The translations under genes were made by a program, and so were the position numbers. The notes beneath the pieces were generated by a model. It was given only the letters and a program-made list of their open reading frames with translations, ran no database searches and was not told the DNA's origin. Of a stretch of DNA of 64,000 nucleotides, positions 36,576 to 45,271 are shown in pieces. Source of the stretch: Caballeronia ptereochthonis (lineage in GTDB: Bacteria; Pseudomonadota; Gammaproteobacteria; Burkholderiales; Burkholderiaceae); contig NZ_FCOB02000016.1 in NCBI RefSeq assembly GCF_001545075.1, forward strand, positions 112,559 to 176,558, in the 5' to 3' direction. Positions within the stretch are counted from its first letter, which is position 1, and every line of letters starts with the position of its first letter.

Positions 36576-37211
36576 TCACTGGCCTGCCTGCGCGTTTTTA
36601 CCCTCCGTGTCGTCGTTCATGTCGGCCGACGTCCGCGAGGACGCGGCTTGGGACGCCCGCAGTTCCGCGAGCATGTTGCAGAAGAGCGCGCCTTGCTCGA
36701 TCGCATCGTCGAGCGCGACGTGCGTGTGCGGCAGTTCGTCGAACCAGTGCTTCGGCAGGCGCGGCTTGATTGCCTTGCGGTACGGCAGACCCGTCATCGC
36801 GAACGCGAGCGTCTTGATGTCGAGCGCCGACCATGAAAACGGGCAGCGCTCGGCGAAGCGCATCATGTACCAGAACATATAGGTGAAGTCGAAGCCCGCC
36901 GGATAGGCGACGAACACCGGCTTGCCGGGCAGCGCTTCCACCCATTCGACATAGGCGGGCAGGGCGATTTCCGGTTTCTGCAGATCCTTGCGGCACGCGG
37001 CCCAGGCGTCCGGCTGCGTCTTCCACCAAGCGGCCTGGACCGGGTGCGGCGCCGCGCCCTCGAGCGTCTCGAGATTCGCGGAGAACGTGGCGATCAGCTG
37101 CTTGTCGGCCGTGAACGCCGCCGATGCGAAGCTCAGCATCGAATGCGGGCCGGGAATCGGGCCATCGGCTTCGACGTCCGTGCTGACGTAGATTTCGGGA
37201 ATCGCGTTCAC
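36576..37211 (-). CDS. DEDDh-type 3'-5' exonuclease family protein
   Basis: 211-residue DnaQ/RNase T-fold protein. The four acidic residues and His can be placed: D12 and E14 (STDVEADGP), D108 (AGFDFTY), H164 and D169 (THVALDDA), which makes it a DEDDh exonuclease. The Ser/Asp-rich last 30 residues look disordered. Substrate (DNA or RNA) unknown. Its start overlaps the stop of the MBL hydrolase gene by 4 bases (ATGA), so both are translated from one message. Confidence 0.85.
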   Translation of the reverse strand: MNAIPEIYVSTDVEADGPIPGPHSMLSFASAAFTADKQLIATFSANLETLEGAAPHPVQAAWWKTQPDAWAACRKDLQKPEIALPAYVEWVEALPGKPVFVAYPAGFDFTYMFWYMMRFAERCPFSWSALDIKTLAFAMTGLPYRKAIKPRLPKHWFDELPHTHVALDDAIEQGALFCNMLAELRASQAASSRTSADMNDDTEGKNAQAGQ

Positions 37212-37852
37212 GCCGCCACCTCGTCACCGACGAACGGGTTGCTGCGCCGCTCGTCGCCGAATGTCGACGCGGGGCCGTGACCGGGAACGAACGTGACGTC
37301 TTCGCCGAGCGGCCAGAGCTTTTCCCGGATCGAGCGGATGAGGTCCGCGTGATTGCCGCGCGGAAAATCCGTCCGGCCGATCGAACCGGCGAACAGCACG
37401 TCGCCGACGAACGCCAGCTTGTGCTTGCGGCTGAAGAAAACCACATGGCCGGGCGTGTGGCCCGGGCAGAAATGGACTTCCATGGTTTCGTCGCCGAATT
37501 GCACGGAGTCGCCGTCGTCGAGCCAGCGCTCGGGCGTGAATGCCTGTGCGTCCGCAAAGCCGAATCGCTGGCTCTGGGCGGGCAACTGGTCGATCCAGAA
37601 AGCATCCTCCCGATGCGGACCTTCAATATTGATGCCGTAGTGGTCCGCGAGCGCCTTCGCGCCGCCGCAGTGATCGAGATGACCATGCGTCAGAAGAATC
37701 TTCTCGACGGTCACGCCCTGCCGTTCGACTTCCGCGATGATTCGCTCGATGTCGCCGCCGGGGTCGACGATCGCGGCGCGCTTCGTCGCCTCGCAGATCA
37801 CGATGGAGCAGTTCTGCTGGAAGGGCGTCACGGGAACGAGAATGACTTTCAT
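37208..37852 (-). CDS. MBL-fold metallohydrolase (glyoxalase II-like)
   Basis: 214-residue metallo-beta-lactamase-fold hydrolase with the binuclear metal motif H56-x-H58-x-D60-H61 (LLTHGHLDH) and the later metal ligands in [14 protein letters not shown] and PGHGP. It belongs to the YcbL-type glyoxalase II-like group, which hydrolyses glutathione thioesters. The ATG at 37852 starts the conserved [15 protein letters not shown]; the open frame extends 20 codons more. First gene of a two-gene unit with the exonuclease. Confidence 0.9.
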   Translation of the reverse strand: MKVILVPVTPFQQNCSIVICEATKRAAIVDPGGDIERIIAEVERQGVTVEKILLTHGHLDHCGGAKALADHYGINIEGPHREDAFWIDQLPAQSQRFGFADAQAFTPERWLDDGDSVQFGDETMEVHFCPGHTPGHVVFFSRKHKLAFVGDVLFAGSIGRTDFPRGNHADLIRSIREKLWPLGEDVTFVPGHGPASTFGDERRSNPFVGDEVAA

Positions 37853-38028
37853 ATGACTGTCGTCGATACAAGACGGCCTGTAAAAACGTTCATTGTACCG
37901 GTGCCGAAACATCCGCGACGCGGGCTGTTTCGGTCTTCAAAATGCGCCAAAACCCGGCAATTCTTACGCCCATAGCGAAAATCAATGACTGTTTGCGCAG
38001 TCTGACGAGCCGAACCCCGGTTTTTTTG

Positions 38029-38034
38029 TATAAT
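38029..38034 (+). promoter_or_regulatory. TATAAT element of an orphan transcript
   Basis: Perfect -10 hexamer preceded by seven T and a G, 15 bases before ATG 38049. The -35 is not clear. Right after it comes the hairpin GCATGG-AGTTAA-CCATGC (38047-38064). Confidence 0.5.
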
Positions 38035-38048
38035 GGCATCACTTGTGC

Positions 38049-38420
38049 ATGGAGTTAACCATGCCGTCAATGGGCGAATGTCAGAACGCCAGTGCGTTTT
38101 TACAATCGCCATCAGTACGCTGTTGGGGGCCAAAAGCCTCGCAATTGCAACTCAAGCACCTCAGTAGGTGCACACGTCTTGTCCGGCCAGACGCCGCGCG
38201 TCTGTCAGTTGGCCCTTGCTGCCATCACGCCGGATGGGGCCTACGCCGCCGTTCCTGCGCTTGCACTTGGCCTTTTCAGCGCACGGATGTGATGCCACGT
38301 TCGATGGCGGCATGTGGGGTCTGGTCAGGCTGCCGGGGACAGGTTGCGCCAGACGTGAACAATAACCGGGCTTTGCGGCACGAGTACGCCGCATCCGAGC
38401 AGGGCTCGCCGTTCGCTTGA
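38049..38420 (+). CDS. Uncertain small gene in the rlpA upstream gap
   Basis: Open frame of 123 codons between a perfect TATAAT and the hairpin at 38407-38430. The product is Cys/Trp/Ser-rich (MGECQNASAF...SVRCWGPKAS) and unlike ordinary proteins of this genome. Two other frames are also partly open over the same stretch. The pattern vaguely recalls the short Ash/Icd-like sequences of phage-derived elements, but I cannot support that. It may instead be a non-coding RNA of about 390 bases. Apart from this the 665-base gap before rlpA holds nothing recognised. Confidence 0.3.
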   Translation: MELTMPSMGECQNASAFLQSPSVRCWGPKASQLQLKHLSRCTRLVRPDAARLSVGPCCHHAGWGLRRRSCACTWPFQRTDVMPRSMAACGVWSGCRGQVAPDVNNNRALRHEYAASEQGSPFA

Positions 38421-38430
38421 CCGAACGGCG
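38407..38430 (+). terminator. Hairpin closing the orphan transcript
   Basis: CGCCGTTCG / CGAACGGCG (nine base pairs, short loop) followed by TTGTGCTTT. Possible intrinsic terminator about 390 bases after the TATAAT element. Confidence 0.45.
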
Positions 38431-38517
38431 TTGTGCTTTGCGCGGGTCTTGCCTCGAGTGGCCTTGCGCGCGCCGACCAGCGCTGCGCGGCCGCTCATTT
38501 ATCGTTGATACACGTCT

Positions 38518-39123
38518 ATGAATGCTCGATTTATTCGACATGTGGGGAGCCTGCTGGCAGTTGGCGTGCTGGCGGGTTGCGCCGCGCCGGGTTCGGGCGA
38601 TGTTGCATCCAATCCTCAGACCACAAACACTCTGAGCACGGGCGGTGCCCGCTCGACTGCGCCGCTCGCATTCGATTCGCACCTCTCCGCAGTCCCGGCC
38701 GAGAAGCCGAGCCAGGATCGGTCGCTCGCGAACGCCGAGCCGATCACGGCCGGTCCGGACGTCGGCAGCTTCGAACAGAAGGGCAAGGCCTCGTGGTACG
38801 GTCGCATGTTCCATGGCCGCAAGACCGCGAGCGGCGAGAAGTTCAACATGAACGCCATGACCGCGGCGCACCGCACGCTGCCGCTCGCGTCGTGGGTGCG
38901 CGTGACGAACGAGTCCAACCAGAAGACGGTGGTCGTGAAGATCAACGACCGCGGTCCTTACGTGCGCGGACGCGTGATCGACTTGTCGTACGCTGCCGCG
39001 GCGGCGCTCGGCATGCGCGGCGTCGGCACGCAGAAGGTGAAGATCGAGGGTCTGACGCAGCAGGAAGCGCGTTCGGCGCGCGAAGAGCAGGCTCAGTCTC
39101 TCGCCGACGACAACGTGAACTGA
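38518..39123 (+). CDS. rlpA: RlpA-family septal lipoprotein
   Basis: Outer-membrane lipoprotein with a double-psi beta-barrel; RlpA homologues are lytic transglycosylases that cut stem-less peptidoglycan at the septum. The 201-residue precursor has a lipobox LAGC with C21, a Ser/Thr linker (22-85) and the DPBB domain (about 88-185; GKASWYGRMFHGRKTASGE, KINDRGPYVRGRVIDLS). There is no C-terminal SPOR domain, unlike E. coli RlpA, so septal targeting would need another route. Followed by a terminator that also separates it from the convergent rsmI. Confidence 0.92.
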   Translation: MNARFIRHVGSLLAVGVLAGCAAPGSGDVASNPQTTNTLSTGGARSTAPLAFDSHLSAVPAEKPSQDRSLANAEPITAGPDVGSFEQKGKASWYGRMFHGRKTASGEKFNMNAMTAAHRTLPLASWVRVTNESNQKTVVVKINDRGPYVRGRVIDLSYAAAAALGMRGVGTQKVKIEGLTQQEARSAREEQAQSLADDNVN

Positions 39124-39158
39124 TCGATCAGACTCGCTGCGGAAGTTTGCGAGCCATG

Positions 39159-39186
39159 ACGGGCCGTCTTGCGACGGCCCGTTTTT
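39159..39186. terminator. Terminator between rlpA and rsmI
   Basis: ACGGGCCGTC hairpin with GACGGCCCGT and five T, reading rightward from rlpA. Confidence 0.85.
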
Positions 39187-40106
39187 CATTCCTCTTCGCT
39201 GTCACCGCGTTTCGCGAGCGCGAGCGCGCGCTCGTAAAGCGCGTTTCGCGACGCGCCCGTCAACGTCGCGGCGATGCGCGCCGCGCTCTTCACCGACAAT
39301 TCCTCCAGCAGCGTCGAGAGCAGCCCATCGTGCGCGTCTTCCGCGTCCTGCGTTTCGGGCGCGCCTTCCACCACCAGGACGAATTCCCCGCGCTGACGAT
39401 TCGCATCGGCCTCGAGCCACGCTGGCCCTTCGGCCAGGGTGCAGCGATGCAGGCTCTCATGTAACTTCGTCAATTCGCGGGCGATCAACAGTTGCCGCTC
39501 GCCGCCGAAAGCATCGGCGAGCGCGCGCGTCGTCTCGACGATGCGATGCGGCGCTTCGTAGAACACTAGCGCCATCGGATGACTCGCGAGCGTGCGCAGC
39601 TGCGTCGCGCGCTGCTTCGGTTTCGCGGGCAGAAAGCCGATGAAGGAAAAGCCGCGCACCCACGCGCCCGCCGCGCTCAGCGCCGTGGTGAGCGCGCTCG
39701 CGCCCGGCAGCGGAATGACGGGCAGCCCCGCTTCGCGCACGGCGTCGACGAGACGCGCGCCGGGATCGGAAATGCCGGGCGTGCCCGCGTCCGACACGCA
39801 CGCGATGCGCTCGCCGTTCTTCAGATGCTCGATCACGCGCGCGGCGGCGCTGTTCTCGTTGTGCTCGTGCACCGCGATCGAAGGCTTCGAAATGCCATAG
39901 CGCGCGAGCAATTGCGCGGTGTTGCGCGTGTCCTCGGCGGCGATGCGGTCCACGAGCCCGAGCACATGGAGCGCGCGCACGGTGATGTCCGCGACGTTGC
40001 CGATCGGCGTGGCGACGACATACAGCGCGCCCGTCGGATAAGTCTGCCCGTCGGCGAGTTCGGAGAGCTGAAGCATGAGCGCGGGCGTCGAGGGAAAGGA
40101 CGTCAT
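39186..40106 (-). CDS. rsmI: 16S rRNA (cytidine-2'-O)-methyltransferase
   Basis: Methylates the 2'-O of C1402 in 16S rRNA together with RsmH. The 306-residue protein has the TP-methylase fold with [47 protein letters not shown] and [11 protein letters not shown], all family signatures. ATG at 40106 chosen; ATG ten codons later is an alternative, and an upstream frame to 40181 would overlap yraN. Divergent from yraN, the same arrangement as in E. coli (rsmI / yraN-diaA-dolP region). Confidence 0.95.
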   Translation of the reverse strand: MTSFPSTPALMLQLSELADGQTYPTGALYVVATPIGNVADITVRALHVLGLVDRIAAEDTRNTAQLLARYGISKPSIAVHEHNENSAAARVIEHLKNGERIACVSDAGTPGISDPGARLVDAVREAGLPVIPLPGASALTTALSAAGAWVRGFSFIGFLPAKPKQRATQLRTLASHPMALVFYEAPHRIVETTRALADAFGGERQLLIARELTKLHESLHRCTLAEGPAWLEADANRQRGEFVLVVEGAPETQDAEDAHDGLLSTLLEELSVKSAARIAATLTGASRNALYERALALAKRGDSEEE

Positions 40107-40156
40107 TTTGCCACGCGTGAACCCGGTGGTCCTTCGACAACTTTTCTGGAGAAGTC

Positions 40157-40510
40157 GTGTCCAAAACGCTCGGCGACGCATTCGAGTCGCGCGCGCTCGA
40201 ATTCCTGCAGCGGCAACGCCTGCGCCTCGTCGCGCGCAACGTGACGTGCCGGGGCGGCGAGATCGATCTCGTCATGATCGATGAACGCGGCGCGCTCGTA
40301 TTCGTCGAAGTGCGGGCGAGAAGCAGCAGGCGGTTCGCGAATGCAGTGGCGAGCGTCGATGCGAGAAAGCGCGCGCGGCTCGTGCACGCCGCGCAGCATT
40401 TCCTCGCGACATGGCGTGGCGCGATGCCCGCGTGCCGCTTCGATGTCGTCGCGTTCGATGCCGGCCGCATCCATTGGCTGGCTGACGCTTTTCGCGCCGA
40501 CGAGGCCTGA
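40157..40510 (+). CDS. yraN: UPF0102/YraN family protein
   Basis: 117-residue protein with an endonuclease-like fold of the YraN/UPF0102 family: [23 protein letters not shown] contains the D and E-x-K-like core, here E-V-R instead of E-V-K. Biochemical role unproven. Start is a GTG at 40157 (GGAG 8 bases before). It leads the yraN-diaA-dolP-cytochrome group, which resembles the E. coli yraM-yraN-diaA-dolP cluster. Confidence 0.9.
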   Translation: MSKTLGDAFESRALEFLQRQRLRLVARNVTCRGGEIDLVMIDERGALVFVEVRARSSRRFANAVASVDARKRARLVHAAQHFLATWRGAMPACRFDVVAFDAGRIHWLADAFRADEA

Positions 40511-40636
40511 ACCTGCGGTGCGCCGCGTGATGCTTGCGGTAAACTGCGCAACAACCTGCGCCCAGGCAATGATGCTTCGGGCGCTCAAGTCACGTGCCAC
40601 ACATCGCCGCACGCCGCGGCCGATAATCGAGAGTCG

Positions 40637-41224
40637 ATGTCAGTCGAACGTATCCAACAGCATTTCCGCGACAACGCGGCGCTCACACTCGAAGCACTCG
40701 ACACGCTGGCGGTCCCGATCGCGGCTGCCGTCGACACGCTGTTCGGCGCGCTCGCCAACGGCTCCAAGATTCTCGTTTGCGGCAACGGCGGATCCGCTGC
40801 CGATGCGCAACGCTTCGCCGCGCAATTGATCGGCCGCTTCGAGCGCGAGCGTCCCGGCTTGCCCGCCATTGCGCTTACGACCGACACGTCGATTCTCACG
40901 GCCATCGGCAACGACTACGCGTTCGAGCAGATCTTCTCGAATCAGGTGCGCGCGCTCGGCCAGGCGGGCGACGTGCTGCTTGCGCTCAGCACGTCGGGGA
41001 ACTCCGTCAACGTGCTCGCGGCCGTTCAGGAAGCGCACGAGCGCGAAATGATCGTGATCGCGCTGACCGGCAATGGTGGCGGCGTGTTGTCCGAAGTGCT
41101 TGCCGAGACCGATATCCACATCTGCGTGCCTGCCGAGCGGACAGCGCGTATTCAGGAAGTCCATCTGCTGACCATTCACTGTCTGTGCGACGGCATCGAT
41201 GCGATGCTGCTCGGCGACGATTGA
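40637..41224 (+). CDS. diaA: SIS-domain DnaA initiator-associating protein DiaA
   Basis: 195-residue sugar-isomerase-fold protein, close to both GmhA (phosphoheptose isomerase) and DiaA, which binds DnaA domain I and promotes initiation at oriC. The SIS motifs GNGGSAADAQ (49-58) and STSGNS are intact. The choice of DiaA rests on the neighbours (yraN before, dolP after), as in E. coli; the GmhA active-site residues are not clearly distinguishable by eye. Cytosolic homotetramer expected. DnaA itself is encoded 10 kb away. Confidence 0.85.
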   Translation: MSVERIQQHFRDNAALTLEALDTLAVPIAAAVDTLFGALANGSKILVCGNGGSAADAQRFAAQLIGRFERERPGLPAIALTTDTSILTAIGNDYAFEQIFSNQVRALGQAGDVLLALSTSGNSVNVLAAVQEAHEREMIVIALTGNGGGVLSEVLAETDIHICVPAERTARIQEVHLLTIHCLCDGIDAMLLGDD

Positions 41225-41247
41225 AACTGAAAGGGGGAACGGAGTTG

Positions 41248-42054
41248 ATGAACAAGACACGCGTCAAGGCGACGCTGGCCAACGCCACGCTGGTGGTGAG
41301 CATGTTGTCGGGAGTCGCATTGACGTTGCAGGGCTGCGCGCTCGCGGTCGTCGGCGCGGCTGCGGGCGGCACGTTGATCGCCACCGATCGCCGCACGCTC
41401 GGTGCGCAGACCGAAGACCGCGAGATTCAGGTGAAGGCGCTCTCGCGGATCAACGAAAACGTGCCCGATACGGCGCATGTCAACGTGACCGTCTTCAACC
41501 GGCGTGTGCTGCTGACCGGCGAAGTGCCTGATGAAGCGTCGAAGCAGAAGGCCGAGGCGGTCGTGCGCGACATCAACAACGTCGGCAGCATCGTGAACGA
41601 ACTATCGGTTCAGGGCGCGAGCTCGATCTCGTCTCGCGCGAACGACTCGTATCTCGAAGGCCGCGTCAAGACCGCGATGGTCGGCGAGAAGGACTTGCGC
41701 GCGAACTACTACAAGGTCGTGTGCGAGCGAGGCGTCGTCTATCTGATGGGGCTCGTGACGCCGGACGAAGGCGCGCACGGCGCGGATGTCGCCGCGCGGG
41801 CGCCGGGTGTCGAGCAGGTCGTGAAGGTGTTCCAGTACATCAAGCCGGAAGAGGCGCGGGCGCTGGAAGCGGCAGCCGCATCCGATGCGAGCGCGGTGTC
41901 CACGGCGAGCGCGCCAGTTCCCGCCGAAGCGACGGTCGGTGCGGTCCCGGATTCGGGCGTGACTTCGCGTCCGCTGGATCAGCAGTCGCCCGCGCCGGTC
42001 AAGAACTCGGACGTGCATCCGGGTAATCCGAATCCGGCACCGGCGGCGAAATGA
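41248..42054 (+). CDS. BON-domain outer-membrane lipoprotein (DolP-type)
   Basis: Lipoprotein with signal peptide and lipobox LQGC (Cys about residue 30), then two BON domains (about 50-125 and 128-200) as in E. coli DolP/YraP, which protects envelope integrity at the division site. The 268-residue protein has an added Ala/Pro/Ser-rich tail (about 200-268) not found in DolP (191 aa). Start ATG 41248 after GGAG; TTG just upstream is possible. Its stop overlaps the start of the cytochrome gene (ATGA). Confidence 0.88.
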   Translation: MNKTRVKATLANATLVVSMLSGVALTLQGCALAVVGAAAGGTLIATDRRTLGAQTEDREIQVKALSRINENVPDTAHVNVTVFNRRVLLTGEVPDEASKQKAEAVVRDINNVGSIVNELSVQGASSISSRANDSYLEGRVKTAMVGEKDLRANYYKVVCERGVVYLMGLVTPDEGAHGADVAARAPGVEQVVKVFQYIKPEEARALEAAAASDASAVSTASAPVPAEATVGAVPDSGVTSRPLDQQSPAPVKNSDVHPGNPNPAPAAK

Positions 42055-42404
42055 CGATGTTGCGCGTGATGTCTGGCGCGGTGCTCGTCGCCGCGTCTTT
42101 CGGGGTGTTCGCTGCGGAGCAGCCCGTTTCTTCCGCCTCTTCCGCCGACGCAATGGCGGTTGCGCGCAGCAACGCGTGCATGGGATGTCACGCGATCGAT
42201 CGCAAGCTCGTGGGGCCGTCGTTTCAGCAGGTCGCCGAGAAGTACAAGGGCGATGCCCAGGCGGGCGCCAAGCTCGAAAAGAAGGTGAAGAACGGCGGCG
42301 CTGGCGTCTGGGGCCCGATTCCGATGCCTTCGCATCCCAAGATGACCGACGCGGATATCAGGACCGTCGTCGCGTGGGTGCTGGCGGGCGCGCCGCAGAA
42401 GTAA
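42051..42404 (+). CDS. Class I c-type cytochrome (c551/c5-like)
   Basis: 117-residue periplasmic cytochrome with Sec signal peptide (about 1-22) and one haem site C43-MG-C46-H47. The region PIPMPSHPKMTDADIRTVVAWVLAG gives the distal Met and the C-terminal helix typical of small cytochromes c551. Translationally coupled to dolP (4-base overlap). Probably an electron carrier to a terminal oxidase or peroxidase; the partner is not in the window. Confidence 0.92.
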   Translation: MTMLRVMSGAVLVAASFGVFAAEQPVSSASSADAMAVARSNACMGCHAIDRKLVGPSFQQVAEKYKGDAQAGAKLEKKVKNGGAGVWGPIPMPSHPKMTDADIRTVVAWVLAGAPQK

Positions 42405-42422
42405 GCTGACTCGTCGGAGGGC

Positions 42423-42453
42423 TTGCCTCTGGGCGCGGTGGCTGTGGTACAAT
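42423..42453 (+). promoter_or_regulatory. Promoter of tRNA-Ala
   Basis: TTGCCT (42423-42428) and TACAAT (42448-42453), 19-base spacer, 12 bases before the mature tRNA. Confidence 0.55.
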
Positions 42454-42464
42454 TTTCATTCGTT

Positions 42465-42540
<76 letters not shown>

Positions 42541-42546
42541 GAATTC

Positions 42547-42578
42547 AAAGGGCTTGGCTTAAACGCCAAGCCCTTTTT
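42547..42578 (+). terminator. Terminator of tRNA-Ala
   Basis: AAAGGGCTTGGC / GCCAAGCCC with TTTTT. Confidence 0.92.
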
Positions 42579-42648
42579 CATTCCCCTCCGCCTGTCCGCT
42601 TCCCCCTCACATTAAACTGATTCTCATATCCAACGTGAGAGGGGCGAC

Positions 42649-43056
42649 ATGCACTTCAGTATCCGCGAAATCGACCACGTCGTGATCCGCTGTGCCGATC
42701 TCGACAACATGGTGCATTTCTACCGCACCGTGCTCGGCTGTCCGGTCGAGAAGGAACAGCGCGACCTCGGTCTCGTGCAGATGCGCGCGGGCCGCTCGCT
42801 GATCGATCTGCTGGCCGTGGGCGCGAGGATCGACCGTCCGGAAAGCGGCCAGCCGGGCGCCGGCCGCAATATGGATCACTTGTGCGTGCGCGTCGAGCCG
42901 TTCGATCCGGATGCGTTGCGCGCGCATCTGGAAGAGCATGGCGCGCGCATCGGCGAAGAGGCGCGGCGTTATGGCGCCGAAGGCTTCGGTCCTTCGCTCT
43001 ATCTGTTCGATCCCGAAGGCAACATGATCGAGCTCAAGGGGCCACCAGAAGCGTGA
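42649..43056 (+). CDS. VOC-superfamily (glyoxalase-like) protein
   Basis: 135-residue vicinal-oxygen-chelate protein with two beta-alpha-beta-beta-beta halves. Metal-ligand positions look kept: H10 (REIDHVVIR), E and H of the second half (MDHLCVRVEPF) and the final E in NMIELKGPP. Resembles small dioxygenase/isomerase-like VOC proteins; no substrate can be given. Convergent with yaeQ; not part of a catabolic cluster. Confidence 0.85.
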   Translation: MHFSIREIDHVVIRCADLDNMVHFYRTVLGCPVEKEQRDLGLVQMRAGRSLIDLLAVGARIDRPESGQPGAGRNMDHLCVRVEPFDPDALRAHLEEHGARIGEEARRYGAEGFGPSLYLFDPEGNMIELKGPPEA

Positions 43057-43059
43057 GCA

Positions 43060-43611
43060 TCAGGCCGCGCCGCCCTTGAGCGCATTCCAGCGAATCGCAA
43101 CGGGATCAATCTGCTCGCTGCCCAGCGACGCCTCGCCGTCCTGCACCATCAATTGCAGGCGCATCGTCCGCTCGGCGAGTTTGCCGAGCGCTTCGGCGAC
43201 GCCATCCGCAAGCGACCAGACCGTCACGTTCTGCAGCCGCTCGACCTTGCCCTTCACGCCTTGCCACCAGATGTCCGCAGTCCTGCCTGAGTACGCGATG
43301 ACGATCACGCGCTCCGAGCGGCCGCTCGCTTTCGAGATGCGGCGCTCGTCGGGCTGGCCCACTTCGATCCACGTCTGAATCTGTCCGGTGAGATCCTTTT
43401 GCCAGAGATCCGGCTCGTCGGTATCGGACAGACCCTTGCAGAACTCCAGGCGCTCGTCGGCAAAGAGGCCGAACGCGGCGACGCGCACCATCATCCGTTC
43501 GTCCGTCTCGGACGGATGACGCGCGATGGTCAGAGAATGATCGCCATAGTAGTGGCGGTCCATGTCGGCAATCTGGAGGTCTGCCTTGTAGATCGTGGAT
43601 TTGAGAGCCAT
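43060..43611 (-). CDS. YaeQ family protein
   Basis: 183-residue protein starting MALKSTIYKADLQIADMDRHYYGDHSLTIARHPSET, the hallmark of the YaeQ family (PD-(D/E)XK-like fold). Members were proposed as haemolysin-expression suppressors of RfaH mutants, later doubted; real role unknown. Cytosolic; no operon partner. Family assignment is firm. Confidence 0.9.
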   Translation of the reverse strand: MALKSTIYKADLQIADMDRHYYGDHSLTIARHPSETDERMMVRVAAFGLFADERLEFCKGLSDTDEPDLWQKDLTGQIQTWIEVGQPDERRISKASGRSERVIVIAYSGRTADIWWQGVKGKVERLQNVTVWSLADGVAEALGKLAERTMRLQLMVQDGEASLGSEQIDPVAIRWNALKGGAA

Positions 43612-43901
43612 TCAGAGTCGGGGGCCGGTTCGTCGGCCGGCAAATTGGAGGTGAGCGGGATCGAAAGCCGATCGGTGCCACGCGCTCAGCCGCGCGCGAC
43701 CGACATTGTGCGGCGAATTGACGAGAATTTGGAAGACAGCGAGGCGCGCGCGTGGACGATACGCCCGCCGCGCGGAAGAAAAAACACTGGTTGGAAAAGG
43801 CGCGGATTTATGCCGTCTATTAATTCGCGGCTAAATCGAAGCCTCGGCGCGATTCAAAAATCGCGCCGGATTGCAGAAGTGCGTCTACGTGGTGAGCCGG
43901 C

Positions 43902-44246
43902 TTATTGATCGATGAACCGGTCGGCAGTCCACATTCCCCGCGTATCGTTGTTGGCGGCATTGACGAATTCGACGTCATGCCCAACTACGCGCAGTACGCG
44001 AAAATGCGATTCGACCGGAGTCGAAATACATTCATAGCCTTCGAAATACTGCTGCATCTTCTGATGCTCGCCGGCTCTCGCGTGCTGGTCGGCCGAATCG
44101 AACTTGTCCTTGGACAAGCAGCCATACGAATTGGGCCGAAACGTGAATGTCTTCTGAGGCTGAATAACGCTATCTTGGGCTTGCGCTGCGGATACGACGG
44201 CGCACAAACCCATCATCGCGAAGAGAGCACTGGCGCGTTTCTTCAT
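43902..44246 (-). CDS. Secreted hypothetical protein
   Basis: 114-residue precursor with a Sec signal peptide (MKKRASALFAMMGLCAVVSAAQA, about 1-23). The mature part is polar with two cysteines (YGCLSKD and YECIS) that could form a disulphide. I do not recognise a family. The ATG at 44246 heads the signal peptide; 11 more upstream codons are open but unlikely. The 290 bases to its 3' side and 398 bases upstream contain nothing else. Confidence 0.72.
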   Translation of the reverse strand: MKKRASALFAMMGLCAVVSAAQAQDSVIQPQKTFTFRPNSYGCLSKDKFDSADQHARAGEHQKMQQYFEGYECISTPVESHFRVLRVVGHDVEFVNAANNDTRGMWTADRFIDQ

Positions 44247-44644
44247 GTATATAGCCTCCAAACGAAAACCGTTTCGCAATTAGCTATGTATTTAAAAGCG
44301 GATGACCGCAAGAGTCATGCTAGTTGAGTGCGCTAAACTTGCAAGCATATGTTGTGTGCGGGCGCAACACGTCAGAATGTCACAGGGTTTTAAATCGACA
44401 ATCTCCGTGCGTAAATCAAATGAAAATCTGCGAAATAGCGCTTTTAGAGAAATGAAAGCGTTTGATCAGTGCGGCTCGCCTGCGACAATCTGCCTCTTGG
44501 CGGCTTTTGGTGCGGCGCATTAGGAAGATGCGCGAAACCTACGCTTCTGGATCCGCACGCTGCGTCGTCAAGCTGGCTGAACGGCCTATTGCCACGCCAG
44601 CGCGTTCGTGGATAAATCGAAGCATCGAATCAAGGAGAACAAGA
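44247..44644. other. AT-rich gap, no gene seen
   Basis: About 400 bases between divergent genes (secreted protein left, LysE right), clearly more AT-rich than the surroundings. Contains short inverted stretches only. No supported gene; probably promoters of both neighbours. Confidence 0.5.
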
Positions 44645-45271
44645 ATGCCCCTTGCTCAATGGCTGCCGTTCGCGATCGCTTCGGCGATTCTCGTCGCGAT
44701 TCCCGGGCCGACGGTGCTGCTCGTCGTGTCTTACGCGCTCGGCCACGGCCGCAAATACGCGCTCGCGACGACCGCCGGCGTCGCACTCGGCGATCTCACC
44801 GCGATGACCGCGTCGATGCTGGGCCTCGGCGTGCTGCTCGCGGCGTCCGCCGAACTGTTCATGGTCGTGAAGTGGGTCGGCGCGGCTTATCTCTTCTACC
44901 TCGGCATCAAGCTGTGGCGCGCGCCGGTGGTCGATGCGGACGCCGTGAAACCCACGGGAGAGCTGCGCGCGGGACGCATCATGGCGCACGCCTATGCCGT
45001 CACGACGCTCAATCCGAAGAGCCTCATTTTCTTCGTCGCGTTCGTTCCGCAATTCGTCGATCCGCATGCCGCGAGCGTGTCGCAGATCGCGATTCTCGAA
45101 GCGACCTTCATCGGCCTTGCTGCGGCCAATGCGTTCGCCTACGCGCTGCTGGCGTCCGGCGCGCGCAAGGCGATCCGCAAGCCTTCCGTGCAGCGCGCGG
45201 TCAATCGCACGGGCGGCGCGCTCCTGATGGGCGCGGGCGTCTTCGCGGCGGCATGGAAGAAAGCGGCATGA
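44645..45271 (+). CDS. LysE/RhtB-family exporter
   Basis: 208-residue inner-membrane exporter with six TM segments; LysE/RhtB members export amino acids or their analogues. The N-terminus FAIASAILVAIPGPTVLLVVSYALGHGRK holds the PGP motif of the family. Start ATG 44645 with AAGGAG 7 bases upstream; the frame is open 61 codons further without SD. The stop overlaps the start of the following SnoaL-like gene (ATGA). Confidence 0.92.
   Translation: MPLAQWLPFAIASAILVAIPGPTVLLVVSYALGHGRKYALATTAGVALGDLTAMTASMLGLGVLLAASAELFMVVKWVGAAYLFYLGIKLWRAPVVDADAVKPTGELRAGRIMAHAYAVTTLNPKSLIFFVAFVPQFVDPHAASVSQIAILEATFIGLAAANAFAYALLASGARKAIRKPSVQRAVNRTGGALLMGAGVFAAAWKKAA

Noticed and set aside
38029..38440. RNase P RNA, tmRNA or 6S RNA at the orphan transcript
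   Set aside because: None of the invariant blocks were seen (no GAGGAAAGUCC of RNase P, no GGUUUCGAC or CCA-ended tRNA domain of tmRNA; 6S would be half the length).
40637..41224. gmhA (phosphoheptose isomerase) for the SIS-domain gene
   Set aside because: Gene order yraN-SIS-BON matches diaA-dolP; GmhA remains possible but context favours DiaA.
44605..44618. DnaA-box-like GTGGATAA upstream of the LysE gene
   Set aside because: Single imperfect copy far from the dnaA block; expected by chance.
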